From: Thermospira aquatica
GTDB lineage: Bacteria > Spirochaetota > Brevinematia > Brevinematales > Thermospiraceae
Assembly: GCF_023525255.1 (NCBI RefSeq)
Contig: NZ_CP073355.1
Coordinates: 1,364,001-1,428,000 of the forward strand
Reading direction: 5' to 3'
DNA: 64,000 nt
The position numbers and the translations under genes were made by a program. Numbering within the stretch: the stretch's first letter is position 1; each line of letters begins with the position of its first letter. Of this stretch, positions 35,367 to 43,947 are shown one piece after another. A model generated the notes under the pieces. The model was not told where the DNA came from. It was given only the letters and a program-made list of their open reading frames with translations, and ran no database searches.

Positions 35367-36503
35367 TTATTTGTAGACCATCACGGTGGCTTTGTTGCCA
35401 TTTGCCACATCTTGATAAGCCACGTAGGGAGTACCGTTGTCGACGTAGAGAGAAATAAAGTTGGCCGCTCCAGCTGAAAATCCGGGATTTCCCACGTTAG
35501 TCCACTCTGTTCCAGTAAACCTCATCACGGTGGCTTTGTTGCCATTTGCCACATCTTGATAAGCCACGTAGGGGGTACCGTTGTCGACGTAGAGAGAAAT
35601 ATAGGCGGCCTCTCCAGCTGAAAATCCCGGGCTTCCGACGACTTGCCAACTTGATCCATTCCATTTCATGACGGTGGCTTTGTAGCCATTTGCCACATCT
35701 TGATAAGCCACGTAGGGAGTACCGTTGTCGACGTAGAGAGAAATATAGTAGGCCTCTCCAGCTGAAAATCCCGGGCTTCCGACGGGTTGCCAACTTGATC
35801 CATTCCATTTCATGACGGTGGCTTTGTAGCCATTTGCCCAATCTTGATAAGCCACGTAGGGAGTACCGTTGTCGACGTAGAGAGAAATATAGTAGGCCTC
35901 TCCAGCTGAAAATCCCGGGCTTCCGACGGGTTGCCAACTTGATCCATTCCATTTCATGACGGTGGCTTTGGTGCCATTTACCCAATCTTGATAAGCCACG
36001 TAGGGGGTACCGTTGTCGACGTAGAGAGAAATATAGGCGGCCTCTCCAGCTGAAAATCCCGGGCTTCCGACGGGTTGCCAACTTGATCCATTCCATTTCA
36101 TGACGGTGGCTTTGTAGCCATTTGCCACATCTTGATAAGCCACGTAGGGGGTACCGTTGTCGACGTAGAGAGAAATATAGGCGGCCTCTCCAGCTGAAAA
36201 TCCCGGGCTTCCGACGGGTTGCCAACTTGATCCATTCCATTTCATGACGGTGGCTTTGGTGCCATTTACCCAATCTTGATAAGCCACGTAGGGGGTACCG
36301 TTGTCGACGTAGAGAGAAGTATAGGCGGTCCCTCCCGCTGAAAATCCCGGGCTTCCGAGGACCTGCCAGCTTTTTCCTCCATATCCAGGGAAATAGAGGT
36401 CGATGAATTCATCAAGTGTCATGGTGGGAAAAGTGAGAGAGCATCCATAAAAACCAACCACTACCACGATGATACTCTCAAGGAAGATGCTTTTTTTCTT
36501 CAT
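35367..36503 (-). CDS. Lipoprotein built of seven 48-residue propeller-like blades (copy 1)
   Basis: A 378-residue predicted lipoprotein. The signal peptide MKKKSIFLESIIVVVVGFYGC ends in a lipobox-like FYGC, then a short linker (SLTFPTMTLDEFIDLYFPGY) leads into seven near-identical 48-residue repeats: SWQPVGSPGFSAG - AYISLYVDNGTPYVAYQD - NGYKATVMKWNGS. Seven beta-rich repeats with this pattern suggest a seven-bladed beta-propeller on the cell surface or in the periplasm. The DNA of the 144-bp units is almost identical, so recombination can change it. It stops cleanly at MVYK. Ligand unknown. Ribosome binding site GGGGG. Confidence 0.87.
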   Translation of the reverse strand: MKKKSIFLESIIVVVVGFYGCSLTFPTMTLDEFIDLYFPGYGGKSWQVLGSPGFSAGGTAYTSLYVDNGTPYVAYQDWVNGTKATVMKWNGSSWQPVGSPGFSAGEAAYISLYVDNGTPYVAYQDVANGYKATVMKWNGSSWQPVGSPGFSAGEAAYISLYVDNGTPYVAYQDWVNGTKATVMKWNGSSWQPVGSPGFSAGEAYYISLYVDNGTPYVAYQDWANGYKATVMKWNGSSWQPVGSPGFSAGEAYYISLYVDNGTPYVAYQDVANGYKATVMKWNGSSWQVVGSPGFSAGEAAYISLYVDNGTPYVAYQDVANGNKATVMRFTGTEWTNVGNPGFSAGAANFISLYVDNGTPYVAYQDVANGNKATVMVYK

Positions 36504-36533
36504 ATTGTCCCCCTTCGAGAACTTTTCATCTGA

Positions 36534-36562
36534 ATTATAAAGGGTGTGGGTATCTTTGTCAA
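36534..36562 (-). promoter_or_regulatory. Promoter of propeller lipoprotein copy 1
   Basis: Minus strand TTGACA (36557-36562), 17-bp spacer, TATAAT (36534-36539): a consensus promoter, suggesting strong expression. Confidence 0.9.
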
Positions 36563-37160
36563 GCTAAAGACATTCCTCAAAAATAATCTCCGTGAAAGGA
36601 TGTTGTTTCCTCATAATTGCCAAAAAAAAGGTGGGGGAGGGGATTTGGTGCTCTTCCCTTGTTGCAGTGAGCTCGAAAAATTCCCCTGCTCTTCCTTTCT
36701 TGCAGGAGAACAAGTTCCCTCTTGTCGAGTAAAGAAATGTCTCGAGATGAGCGGGGGTCACCTCGATACGCTTCGCTACTCGGTCACCTCGATACGCTCC
36801 GTTGGAGCTACTCGGTGACCGTTCTCGATACGCCCCCTTAGGGCTACTCGGTGACCGAGTGGGTACGCTTCGCTACTTGGCGACCAAAAAACCTTCGGCT
36901 CTTACCCTATCGCAGTGAGAAGACTTGCTATTACCATGTTGCAGTCAATTTTTGGGGTGAGAGGTTTTTGGGGGCGTGCTCTTTCCTTCTTACAGTCAAA
37001 AAACCCTCAGAGAAAATCACAAAAACTGAAACAGGGTAAGATCACTTTCTTCTCTTGCTGAAAAAATTTGTTTTTACCATATTCTCGTGAAGGCAAAAAT
37101 CACGTGCTCTTTTCCTGTCACAGGACGCCTCTTCTCTCTTTCCTGCAATAAGGGAATAGC
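36563..37160. repeat. Cluster 3 of the 19-nt repeat with REP-like array 2
   Basis: This spacer is a near copy of the one at 34.74-35.30 kb. 19-nt units: 36650-36668, 36688-36706, 36898-36916, 36927-36945, 36978-36996, 37106-37124 (forward) and 37142-37160 (inverted). REP-like hairpin units occupy about 36759-36885. The block starting CTAAAGACATTCC at 36563 reappears at 39836. Confidence 0.8.
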
Positions 37161-38338
37161 ATACCGCCTGTTTTTAAGAGAAAAACCAGCCCACCATGAA
37201 CAGGAAAAGAAGGGAAAAGAAGAGTGTAGACCATCACGGTGGCGTGGGAGCCATCCCAATATCGATAAGCCACGTAGGGAGTACCGTTGTCGACGTAGAG
37301 AGAAATATACTCGGCCCCTCTCGCTGAAAATCCCGGGCTTCCGACGGGTTGCCAACTTGATCCATTCCATTTCATGACGGTGGCTTTGTTGCCATTTGCC
37401 CAATCTTCATAAGCCACGTAGGGGGTGCCGTTGTCGATGTAGAGAGAAGTCCAGTTGGCCTGTCCAGCTGAAAATCCCGGGCTTCCGACGGGTTGCCAAC
37501 TTGATCCATTCCATTTCATGACGGTGGCTTTGTTGCCATTTGCCCCATCGCTATAAGCCACGTATGGGGTGCCGTTGTCGATGTAGAGAGAAGTCCAGCT
37601 GACCCCTCCCGCTGAAAATCCCGGGCTTCCGACGGGTTGCCAACTTGATCCATTCCATTTCATGACGGTGGCTTTGTTGCCATTTGCCCAATCTTCATAA
37701 GCCACGTAGGGGGTGCCGTTGTCGATGTAGAGAGAAGTCCAGTTGGCCTGTCCAGCTGAAAATCCCGGGCTTCCGACGGGTTGCCAACTTGATCCATTCC
37801 ATTTCATGACGGTGGCTTTGAAGCCATTTGCCCCATCTTGATAAGCCACGTATGGGGTGCCGTTGTCGACGTAGAGAGAAGTATACTCGGCCATTCCAGC
37901 TGAAAATCCCGGGCTTCCGACGACTTGCCAACTTGATCCATTCCATTTCATGACGGTGGCTTTGTTGCCATTTGCCCAATCTTGATAAGCCACGTAGGGA
38001 GTACCGTTGTCGATGTAGAGAGAAGTCCAGCTGGCCCCTCCCGCTGAAAATCCCTGGCTTCCGACAACCTGCCAAATTAATCCATCCCATTTCCTCACAG
38101 TGGCTTTGTAGTCATCCCCATCGCTATAAGCCACGTAGGGCGTACCGTTGTCGACGTAGAGAGAAGTATACCCGGCTGAATATGCCGAGGTTCCGACGGG
38201 TTGCCAGCCTTTTGACCATTTTGGGAAAAAAAGATCGATGAATTCATCAAGGGTCATGGTGGGAAAAGTGAGAGAGCACCCATAAAAACCAACCACTACC
38301 ACGATGATACTCTCAAGGAAGATGCTTTTTTTCTTCAT
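37118..38338 (-). CDS. Lipoprotein built of seven 48-residue propeller-like blades (copy 2)
   Basis: A 406-residue paralogue of the gene at 35.4-36.5 kb with the same signal peptide and linker, and again seven blades. Blade 1 is shorter and more diverged (GWQPVGTSAYSAGYTSLYVDNGTPYVAYSDGDDYKATVRKWDGL); the others contain SLYIDNGTPYVAYEDWANGNKATVMKWNGS. The last blade lacks the stop codon of copy 1, so the frame runs about 35 residues further into the repeat spacer (LLFPSFPVHGG...), ending inside the 19-nt repeat zone. The added tail is therefore probably not a selected domain. Its promoter touches the IS-A1 insertion. Confidence 0.85.
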   Translation of the reverse strand: MKKKSIFLESIIVVVVGFYGCSLTFPTMTLDEFIDLFFPKWSKGWQPVGTSAYSAGYTSLYVDNGTPYVAYSDGDDYKATVRKWDGLIWQVVGSQGFSAGGASWTSLYIDNGTPYVAYQDWANGNKATVMKWNGSSWQVVGSPGFSAGMAEYTSLYVDNGTPYVAYQDGANGFKATVMKWNGSSWQPVGSPGFSAGQANWTSLYIDNGTPYVAYEDWANGNKATVMKWNGSSWQPVGSPGFSAGGVSWTSLYIDNGTPYVAYSDGANGNKATVMKWNGSSWQPVGSPGFSAGQANWTSLYIDNGTPYVAYEDWANGNKATVMKWNGSSWQPVGSPGFSARGAEYISLYVDNGTPYVAYRYWDGSHATVMVYTLLFPSFPVHGGLVFLLKTGGMLFPYCRKERRGVL

Positions 38339-38368
38339 ATTGTCCCCCCTCGAGAACTTTTCATCTGA

Positions 38369-38397
38369 ATTATAAAGGGTGTGGGTATTTTTGTCAA
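38369..38397 (-). promoter_or_regulatory. Promoter of propeller lipoprotein copy 2
   Basis: Minus strand TTGACA (38392-38397), 17-bp spacer, TATAAT (38369-38374). IS-A1 begins 5 bp beyond the -35 box, leaving the promoter intact. Confidence 0.88.
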
Positions 38398-38402
38398 TTT
38401 TT

Positions 38403-39834
38403 CGAATTGCTTCATAATAAAAGTACTCGAAAAGGGAACGCTATTGCAAAATAAAAAAGTACTTTAAATTTGTGTAAAATAATCCAGTTCATGGCTCGAC
38501 AAGCTCGCCAACCGTGGCTCGACAAGCTCGCCAACCGGAATTGGGGTGGCGATGTTTGAAAAAAGACCTATTGACAGGGAAACGGCAAAACAATATCAAA
38601 AAGCCAGCAAAAAGGAGAAAAAGGAGATACTGGATTATTTTGTGAGGATAACAGGCCTAAAAAATCGAAACTATGCCGCCAGGCTCTTGAGGCAGCACGG
38701 AAAAACCATCTATGTAGGCAAGAAAAATTACCTTAAAGCCGACATAGCCAAGAAGGGCAAAAGACCTGGCAGAAAGAAAAAATTCGGCGAAGAGGAACTA
38801 AAAATGCTAAAACAGGTCTGGGAAATTGAAAACTACATGTGTGGCAAACGTTTAAAGCCAATTTTAAATGAAGTTTTAGATAATCTCTTAGCAAACGGAC
38901 ATCTCCACGGTTCTCCACAGGCTATAGAAAACTTGCGCCATATAAGTGCCTCAAGTATTGACCGACTTTTGAAACATGAGCGTAAAAAGCTTGAGATAAA
39001 AGGACGAAAAGGCACAAAACCTGGAACCTTATTAAAGCAACAAATAGCTATACGCACTTGGGCAGAGTGGGATGAAAATTGCCCTGGTTTTATGGAGATT
39101 GATCTGGTTGCCCATGAGGGAGGAAATAGCCGGGGAGATTTTGCTCAAACATTAAATATGGTGGATGTTTGGAGCGGTTGGACAGAACTTGTGGCAATCA
39201 AAACAAAGCTTCAAAATGGGTAAGAGAAGCCATAGAAAAGTCCAAAGAAGACTTCCTTTTGATTTACGGGGAATTGATTCTGATACCGGTGCTGAATTTA
39301 TTAATCATCCTCTACGCGAGTGTGAGAAGCACCAGATAAAATTTACAAGGGGGAGAAGCTCCCGTTCCAATGATAACTGCTACGTTGAGCAGAAAAACTA
39401 TTCCATAGTCCGCCAGAATGTTGGATACTTCCGCTACGATACCGAGGAAGAAGTCTACTACTTGAACCGACTCTATGCGTATCTCAGGCTTTATGCCAAC
39501 TTTTTTCAACCGGTTATGAAAATGACAGAGAAAAAGAGAATCGGAAGCAAGGTGCAAAAGAAGCATGATGATATTAAAACTCCCTACCAACGGCTTTTAG
39601 AAAGCTCTTATGTAAGTGAGGCACAAAAGGAACGCCTAACAAGGCTTTATAAGGCTCTCGATTTGTTTCACCTAAGACAAAAAATTACGGCTTGCCAGAG
39701 AAAACTTTTCAGCCTTCAAAAGAAAAAGAATGTAAAAAACAAAAATTTGGAGGAAACTGTATGGAATTTTTGAGTACTTTTTTTTATGAGGCAATGATTC
39801 GAATTTCGAGTACTTTTTTATTTGACGCAACGGG
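38403..39834 (+). mobile_element. IS-A copy 1 (integrase-core insertion sequence, defective)
   Basis: About 1.43 kb, ending in imperfect inverted repeats that share TTGCNTCA...AAAAGTACTCGAAA. Two tandem repeats of GGCTCGACAAGCTCGCC precede the transposase. The gene is frameshifted, and no clean target duplication is seen. It sits between the promoter of propeller lipoprotein 2 and the third copy of the repeat spacer; the sister unit has TTGTCAA directly joined to GCTAAAGAC at this place, marking the empty site. Confidence 0.88.
38552..39773 (+). pseudogene. IS-A transposase, frameshifted (copy 1)
   Basis: Transposase with a helix-turn-helix N-terminus (EILDYFVRITGLKNRNYAARLL) and an integrase-like DDE core (MEIDLVAHEGG; GIDSDTGAEF; a later Glu in CYVEQKNYSIVRQ). 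The frame breaks near 39200 where the other copies have AAAAA and this one AAAA (VAIKTKLQNG-stop); it also lacks 3 bases in HPLREC. Its start (MFEKRPIDRETAKQYQKAS) is the best preserved of the four copies. Confidence 0.88.
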
Positions 39835-39835
39835 G

Positions 39836-40293
39836 CTAAAGACATTCCTCAAAAATAATCTCCGTGAAAGGATGTTGTTTCCTCATAATTGCCAAAAAAA
39901 AGGTGGGGGAGGGGACTTGGTGCTCTTCCCTTGTTGCAGTATAGGAGGAAGAAAAGTTTTTTTGCTCTTACCATATCACAGTGAGGGGGAAACCCCCTAA
40001 GCTATTCCCTTATCACAGTAAAAACCCTTGCTCTTACCTTGTCACAGTGGGAAAAATTCCAGCTATTACTTTTTTACAGTGTTAAACCTCCCGATAACAC
40101 TGTAAAAAGGGAATAGCTTATGTCAAGAACTCCAGGTTAAACGTTTAACCGACTTTCTCCTATCCTACCGCAGCTATTTTGAACCTTACTCTTTCCTGAT
40201 CACAGTCTAAGGTTAGGAACCTATCAATTGCAACAAGGGAAGAGCATTCCCCTCCGGGAAAGCACTCCGCTCAGGTGAGAGTGCGAAAGGTTT
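39836..40293. repeat. Third repeat spacer: cluster 4 of the 19-nt repeat
   Basis: A gene-free stretch with the densest set of 19-nt units: 39922-39940, 39964-39982, 40001-40019, 40030-40048, 40062-40080 and 40188-40206 forward; 40099-40117 and 40227-40245 inverted. The facing pair 40062-40080 / 40099-40117 can form a long hairpin. The 16-bp perfect palindrome GGTTAAACGTTTAACC is at 40135-40150. The first 100 bases repeat those at 36563. Confidence 0.82.
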
Positions 40294-42627
40294 TTACCTT
40301 TCCAGGACAAGGATTCGAACTCGTTTTCTCTCGTCATTCCAAACGGCTTCTATAACATGTTCTCCCGGGCGCAATGTCCAGAATATTTTTGTTCCTTTTC
40401 CTATTTTTTCTCCATCACAGAACCATGTAATTTCGCCGTTTCCCATAGCTTCAAGGGGGATAGACTGGTATTGCTCTGGAATCTGAGTATCAACTCCAAA
40501 TACTGCTCCATCCTTGGGAAAGAGAATTTCCAACCTTTCTGGCTTTTGAATCCCAAACTGCTTTTTTTCTGCCCACGATTGATATTCAGGTGGGACTACG
40601 GTTTCCCCTTGAGGTGTATGCCACGTGCAAGATTCCTGGGGAAGATTGGAGGGAACAAATATCTCCTCTGTGGTTTCCTTACACCCCTGGTGTGCAATCA
40701 TCCCTGAGAGAACACATATGCGCTGGGTAATGAGTGTCATATTGCTTGCCCTGAAAGGAGGAAAAGGAAATCCCTGGTTCCACAAAAGAAGCATCACATT
40801 GCGAAGCACTTTTCCCGCTCCAGCGACGGCCGCCAGGTCTTGCATGGGCTCCTCGTAGAGATTTCCCACCCACACAGCTGTGGTTATCAAGGGGGTATAT
40901 CCCACCACACAGTTATCCCTGAAATCCTTCGTCGTCCCTGTCTTAACCGCTACAGGGAAGGGGAAATAGATAGGCGAATTTATCCCAAAAGCGGGAAACT
41001 TGTATTGATGTTCTGAGAGGATCCTGGAGATAAGAAAACACGTTTCTCGTGAGAGCACGTGTTCTGATTTTGGGGTGGGAAGAGAGACCCGACGGCCATT
41101 TTTAAGCATGATGAAGCGAAGCGAACGAACATGCTGGAAGATTCCCTCTTTGGGGAAAATGGTGTACCCCTGGGCCAGTTCGAGAAGGGTAAGGTTGGCA
41201 TTTCCCAGCACAAGTCCAAGCCCATAGAAAGCCGGATTTCTTACAAGAGAATCAAACCCAATTCTTTTAAGAAAGAAATAGAATGGTTCTATGCCTATGG
41301 TTGCGGCGACATGGACAGCTGAAACATTATACGAGGATGCCAGCGCTACTGCCAGCCGTACAGGCCCGTGATAGGTACGGGTAAAATTTTTGGGAATATA
41401 ACGCCCAATCGCGGCAGGGTATTCCTGGTAAATATCCGGCAGAATACTCGAAGGATGGTAGAGACTGTTTTCCATTGCCAGAGCATAGGCAAAGGGTTTC
41501 ATCACAGAACCAACCTGTTTTCGGATAAGGGTGGCATTGATCATACCCTTTTCCTCGTCAAAAAAATCAAGAGAACCTACCATTACCCGCAGTTCTGAGG
41601 TGGGATTATCTATCATGACAAGGCTGGCATGTTTCGCATTGTAGGTCTCAAGACTTTTGAGAACATCGAAGATTACCGGTCGAATGTTGGTGTACATCTC
41701 AAGGTCGAAGGTGGTATAAATCTCAGCAATCTGAGAGGCAGGAACATACTTTTTTGCCTCCTGCAGGGCATACAAACAGAAAAGAGGAGCATAAACACGC
41801 TGCTCCATCGGGTATACGTGAAGCCACATTTCCTCGTAGGTTTTCATCATTTCTTGTGGAAAAGAGAGAATGTGAGCCTCCCAGGCTCGTCGTAAAAGTT
41901 TTCGAGCTCGAATCGTAAACTCCATCCCCGAACGATAGGGTTGATGTTTCGATGGGGCGGGTATCATCGCTATTAACGCACTCATCTCAAGTAAGTTTAG
42001 GGATTGCAGGGATTTTCTGAAGTAAATCTCAGCAGCCTTTTCAAATCCGTAGATATGGTTTCCCAGGAAGACAGTATTGATATACGCCTCAAGAATCTCC
42101 TCCTTAGAAAAATGTTGCTCGAGGCGATATGCCTCAAGAATCTCGGTAAATTTGGACCAGAGAGTGTTTCGCATTTTTCCCCGTCGCATACGGACAAGCT
42201 GCTGGGTAAGCGTTGAACCTCCGGAAACGATTCTCCCTTTTTTTACGTTCTGAAACGTGGCACGTAGCAGAGAAGAAGGTCTCCATCCCTTATGAGAGAA
42301 AAATGTTCTATCTTCTGAAAAGAGAAGAAGCTCGATAAAATCCTGTGGCACCTCGCAGAGAGAGATTTTCTTACACAATCCCCCTTTTTCGGGTGTCATT
42401 TCCATGAGAAGGTGACCATGCCTATCATATACCTTGATGCTTCGCTCGGAGAAGCGGGAAAGTTCATCCGGTGGGTAAGGCCACAAAGAAAACACCGTAA
42501 ATATTCCCCCCAGGACAAGCACCATATATACCCAGAGATGGTTTTTGTTTTCTTTTAAAAAATTTTTCAAAAAGATGAAAAACTTCACCACACGAACCAT
42601 TGTGTCAAGAAAATTGTGTCTAGTCAT
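40294..42627 (-). CDS. pbpC: Penicillin-binding protein 1C-like peptidoglycan synthase
   Basis: A bifunctional transglycosylase/transpeptidase of 777 residues. One span (about 31-50) precedes the glycosyltransferase domain with SEDRTFFSHKG (catalytic Glu105) and SGGSTLTQQLVRM; the transpeptidase has SVMK (Ser374/Lys377), SYN (432-434) and KTG (562-564); a C-terminal BiPBP_C-like domain (about 690-775) marks PBP1C. An IS256-type element sits exactly at the 5' end. The present start (ATG 42627, GAGG 7 nt upstream) lies inside the IS and overlaps the transposase stop as ATGA; the first ten residues are IS-encoded. The original start was probably a GTG beside residues VRVVKFF. Confidence 0.9.
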   Translation of the reverse strand: MTRHNFLDTMVRVVKFFIFLKNFLKENKNHLWVYMVLVLGGIFTVFSLWPYPPDELSRFSERSIKVYDRHGHLLMEMTPEKGGLCKKISLCEVPQDFIELLLFSEDRTFFSHKGWRPSSLLRATFQNVKKGRIVSGGSTLTQQLVRMRRGKMRNTLWSKFTEILEAYRLEQHFSKEEILEAYINTVFLGNHIYGFEKAAEIYFRKSLQSLNLLEMSALIAMIPAPSKHQPYRSGMEFTIRARKLLRRAWEAHILSFPQEMMKTYEEMWLHVYPMEQRVYAPLFCLYALQEAKKYVPASQIAEIYTTFDLEMYTNIRPVIFDVLKSLETYNAKHASLVMIDNPTSELRVMVGSLDFFDEEKGMINATLIRKQVGSVMKPFAYALAMENSLYHPSSILPDIYQEYPAAIGRYIPKNFTRTYHGPVRLAVALASSYNVSAVHVAATIGIEPFYFFLKRIGFDSLVRNPAFYGLGLVLGNANLTLLELAQGYTIFPKEGIFQHVRSLRFIMLKNGRRVSLPTPKSEHVLSRETCFLISRILSEHQYKFPAFGINSPIYFPFPVAVKTGTTKDFRDNCVVGYTPLITTAVWVGNLYEEPMQDLAAVAGAGKVLRNVMLLLWNQGFPFPPFRASNMTLITQRICVLSGMIAHQGCKETTEEIFVPSNLPQESCTWHTPQGETVVPPEYQSWAEKKQFGIQKPERLEILFPKDGAVFGVDTQIPEQYQSIPLEAMGNGEITWFCDGEKIGKGTKIFWTLRPGEHVIEAVWNDERKRVRILVLER

Positions 42628-43869
42628 AGGATAACCTCGCTGTGAATATTTTCTTTGGTGTATGAGTGTTGCTCACGATAGAGTTGAAAGTAATACTCCC
42701 AATTTTTTAACTTTCTTTTTAAGAACTTCTCATTTTGGTATCTTAATAACAGGTAAAGATATTTCTCAGCTGAAGCCTCGCTTTGACACATTTCCATTGT
42801 TTTTAATCTCCTTTTAAGTTCTTTAAAGAGTCTTTCCAGGGCATTGTTTGTATACACCATGCTTCGTATTCCTTCAGGTAATTCCATGTAAGTGAATATA
42901 TTCTCTCTTATTGTCAAGAGGTTATTCATTAAGTTGGGATAGATATTTTTCCATTTTTGTGTAAATTTCATAAACAATTGTTCTGCCTCCTGTTTGTCTT
43001 TGGCATGAAATACCTCTTTTATTTCAGTGGCAATGATATTTCTGTGTTGAACTCTCACTTTAGCCAGTATGTTTCTCATGACATGGACTACACAGGGCTG
43101 ATACTTTGCGTGGATATATCTCTGTTATGACGTTTTTCATACCACTTAAGCCATCAGAGACAATAAAATGAATCTGTTTGACACCTCTTTCTCTTATATC
43201 TAGCAAAATTTCCCGCCAGTTATAAGCACTTTCCATGCCTCCTGGCAGGTAGTATCCTAAAATCTCCCGTCTTCCCTCAGGTGTAATGCCTATAGCTACA
43301 TATATTGATTCATTTTCTACCCTATCTCTCTTGATAGGAAACACCATAGCATCCAGAAATACCACGGCATATTCTTCCTTGATGAGGGCGACTACGCCAC
43401 TTCTGAATCTCTTCTATGCCTACCTGGCTTATCCTTGAGATGTTAGCATAAGAAATCTTTATTTCATAAAGCTCTTTTAAAACTTCTGCTATCTTCCTTG
43501 TTGACATTCCTGATATCAACATAGCCCTGATTAATGCATCTAAGTCTTCTGTGATGCGTTTGCGATAGGGAAGAAGGGCACTTTTAAATCCATTATCCCT
43601 TGTTCTTGGAACACGTATGGCTGTAAGCTCGCCAAAAGCTGTCTTTAAATCCCTTTCGTAAAAGCCATTGCCTTTTGTGGGAGGATTGTTTTCCAGGTAA
43701 ATCTCTCTTTCCTCTTTTAACATACTCTCTAATACTTCCTTGACAATTGGTTTGAATAGCTCTAAAATATTCTTCGTCTCAATCATATCTGGCCTCCTGT
43801 GATAGTTTTATTTATATTATCACAGGAGGTTATCTTTTTCCTACCAGACACAATTAAGTATACACTGCC
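42598..43869 (-). mobile_element. IS256-family element, copy 1
   Basis: A 1272-bp element with terminal inverted repeats that share AATTGTGTCT, flanked by the 8-bp direct repeat ACACGAAC (42590-42597 and 43870-43877). It has inserted into the 5' end of pbpC, between that gene and the divergent alpha-2-macroglobulin gene. Confidence 0.93.
42624..43786 (-). pseudogene. IS256-family (Mutator-type) transposase, two frameshifts
   Basis: A Mutator-type DDE transposase. The start MIETKNILELFKPIVKEVLESML is intact; conserved parts include VVFLDAMVFPIKRD (first Asp), FIVSDGLSGMKNVI (second Asp) and YTNNALERLFKELKRR (Glu). Compared with copy 2 it has one extra base near 43385 and two missing bases near 43110, breaking the frame twice. 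Confidence 0.9.
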
Positions 43870-43880
43870 ACACGAACCTC

Positions 43881-43909
43881 TTGAAATTTTTTTTTGTTTT
43901 TCTTATCAT
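43881..43909 (+). promoter_or_regulatory. Possible promoter of the alpha-2-macroglobulin gene
   Basis: TTGAAA (43881-43886), 17-bp spacer, TATCAT (43904-43909). It begins only 3 bp beyond the IS256 target duplication, so the insertion just missed it. The -10 box is weak, so this is tentative. Confidence 0.45.
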
Positions 43910-43947
43910 TTATTATAAGGAAAACATTCAAAAAAAGGAGAAAGCAT

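Larger units (their letters stand above)
34740..38340. repeat. Tandem duplication of lipoprotein gene plus repeat spacer
   Basis: Two ~1.8-kb units in direct order, each made of a repeat spacer followed by the minus-strand propeller lipoprotein gene and its promoter. Spacer sequences and the first ~60 bp of the genes are nearly identical. The start of a third spacer, without a gene, lies at 39836 beyond IS-A1. Differences (one REP unit, lost stop codon, blade variants) show later divergence. Confidence 0.85.

Noticed and set aside
35497-36273. A repetitive minus-strand frame (GKWLQSHRHEMEWIKLATRRKPGIFS repeated)
   Set aside because: It is the second reading frame of the 144-bp propeller repeats; the lipoprotein frame has the signal peptide, promoter and ribosome binding site.
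39922-40245. CRISPR array
   Set aside because: Units are only 19 nt, vary in sequence, differ in orientation and are unevenly spaced; no cas genes are in the window.
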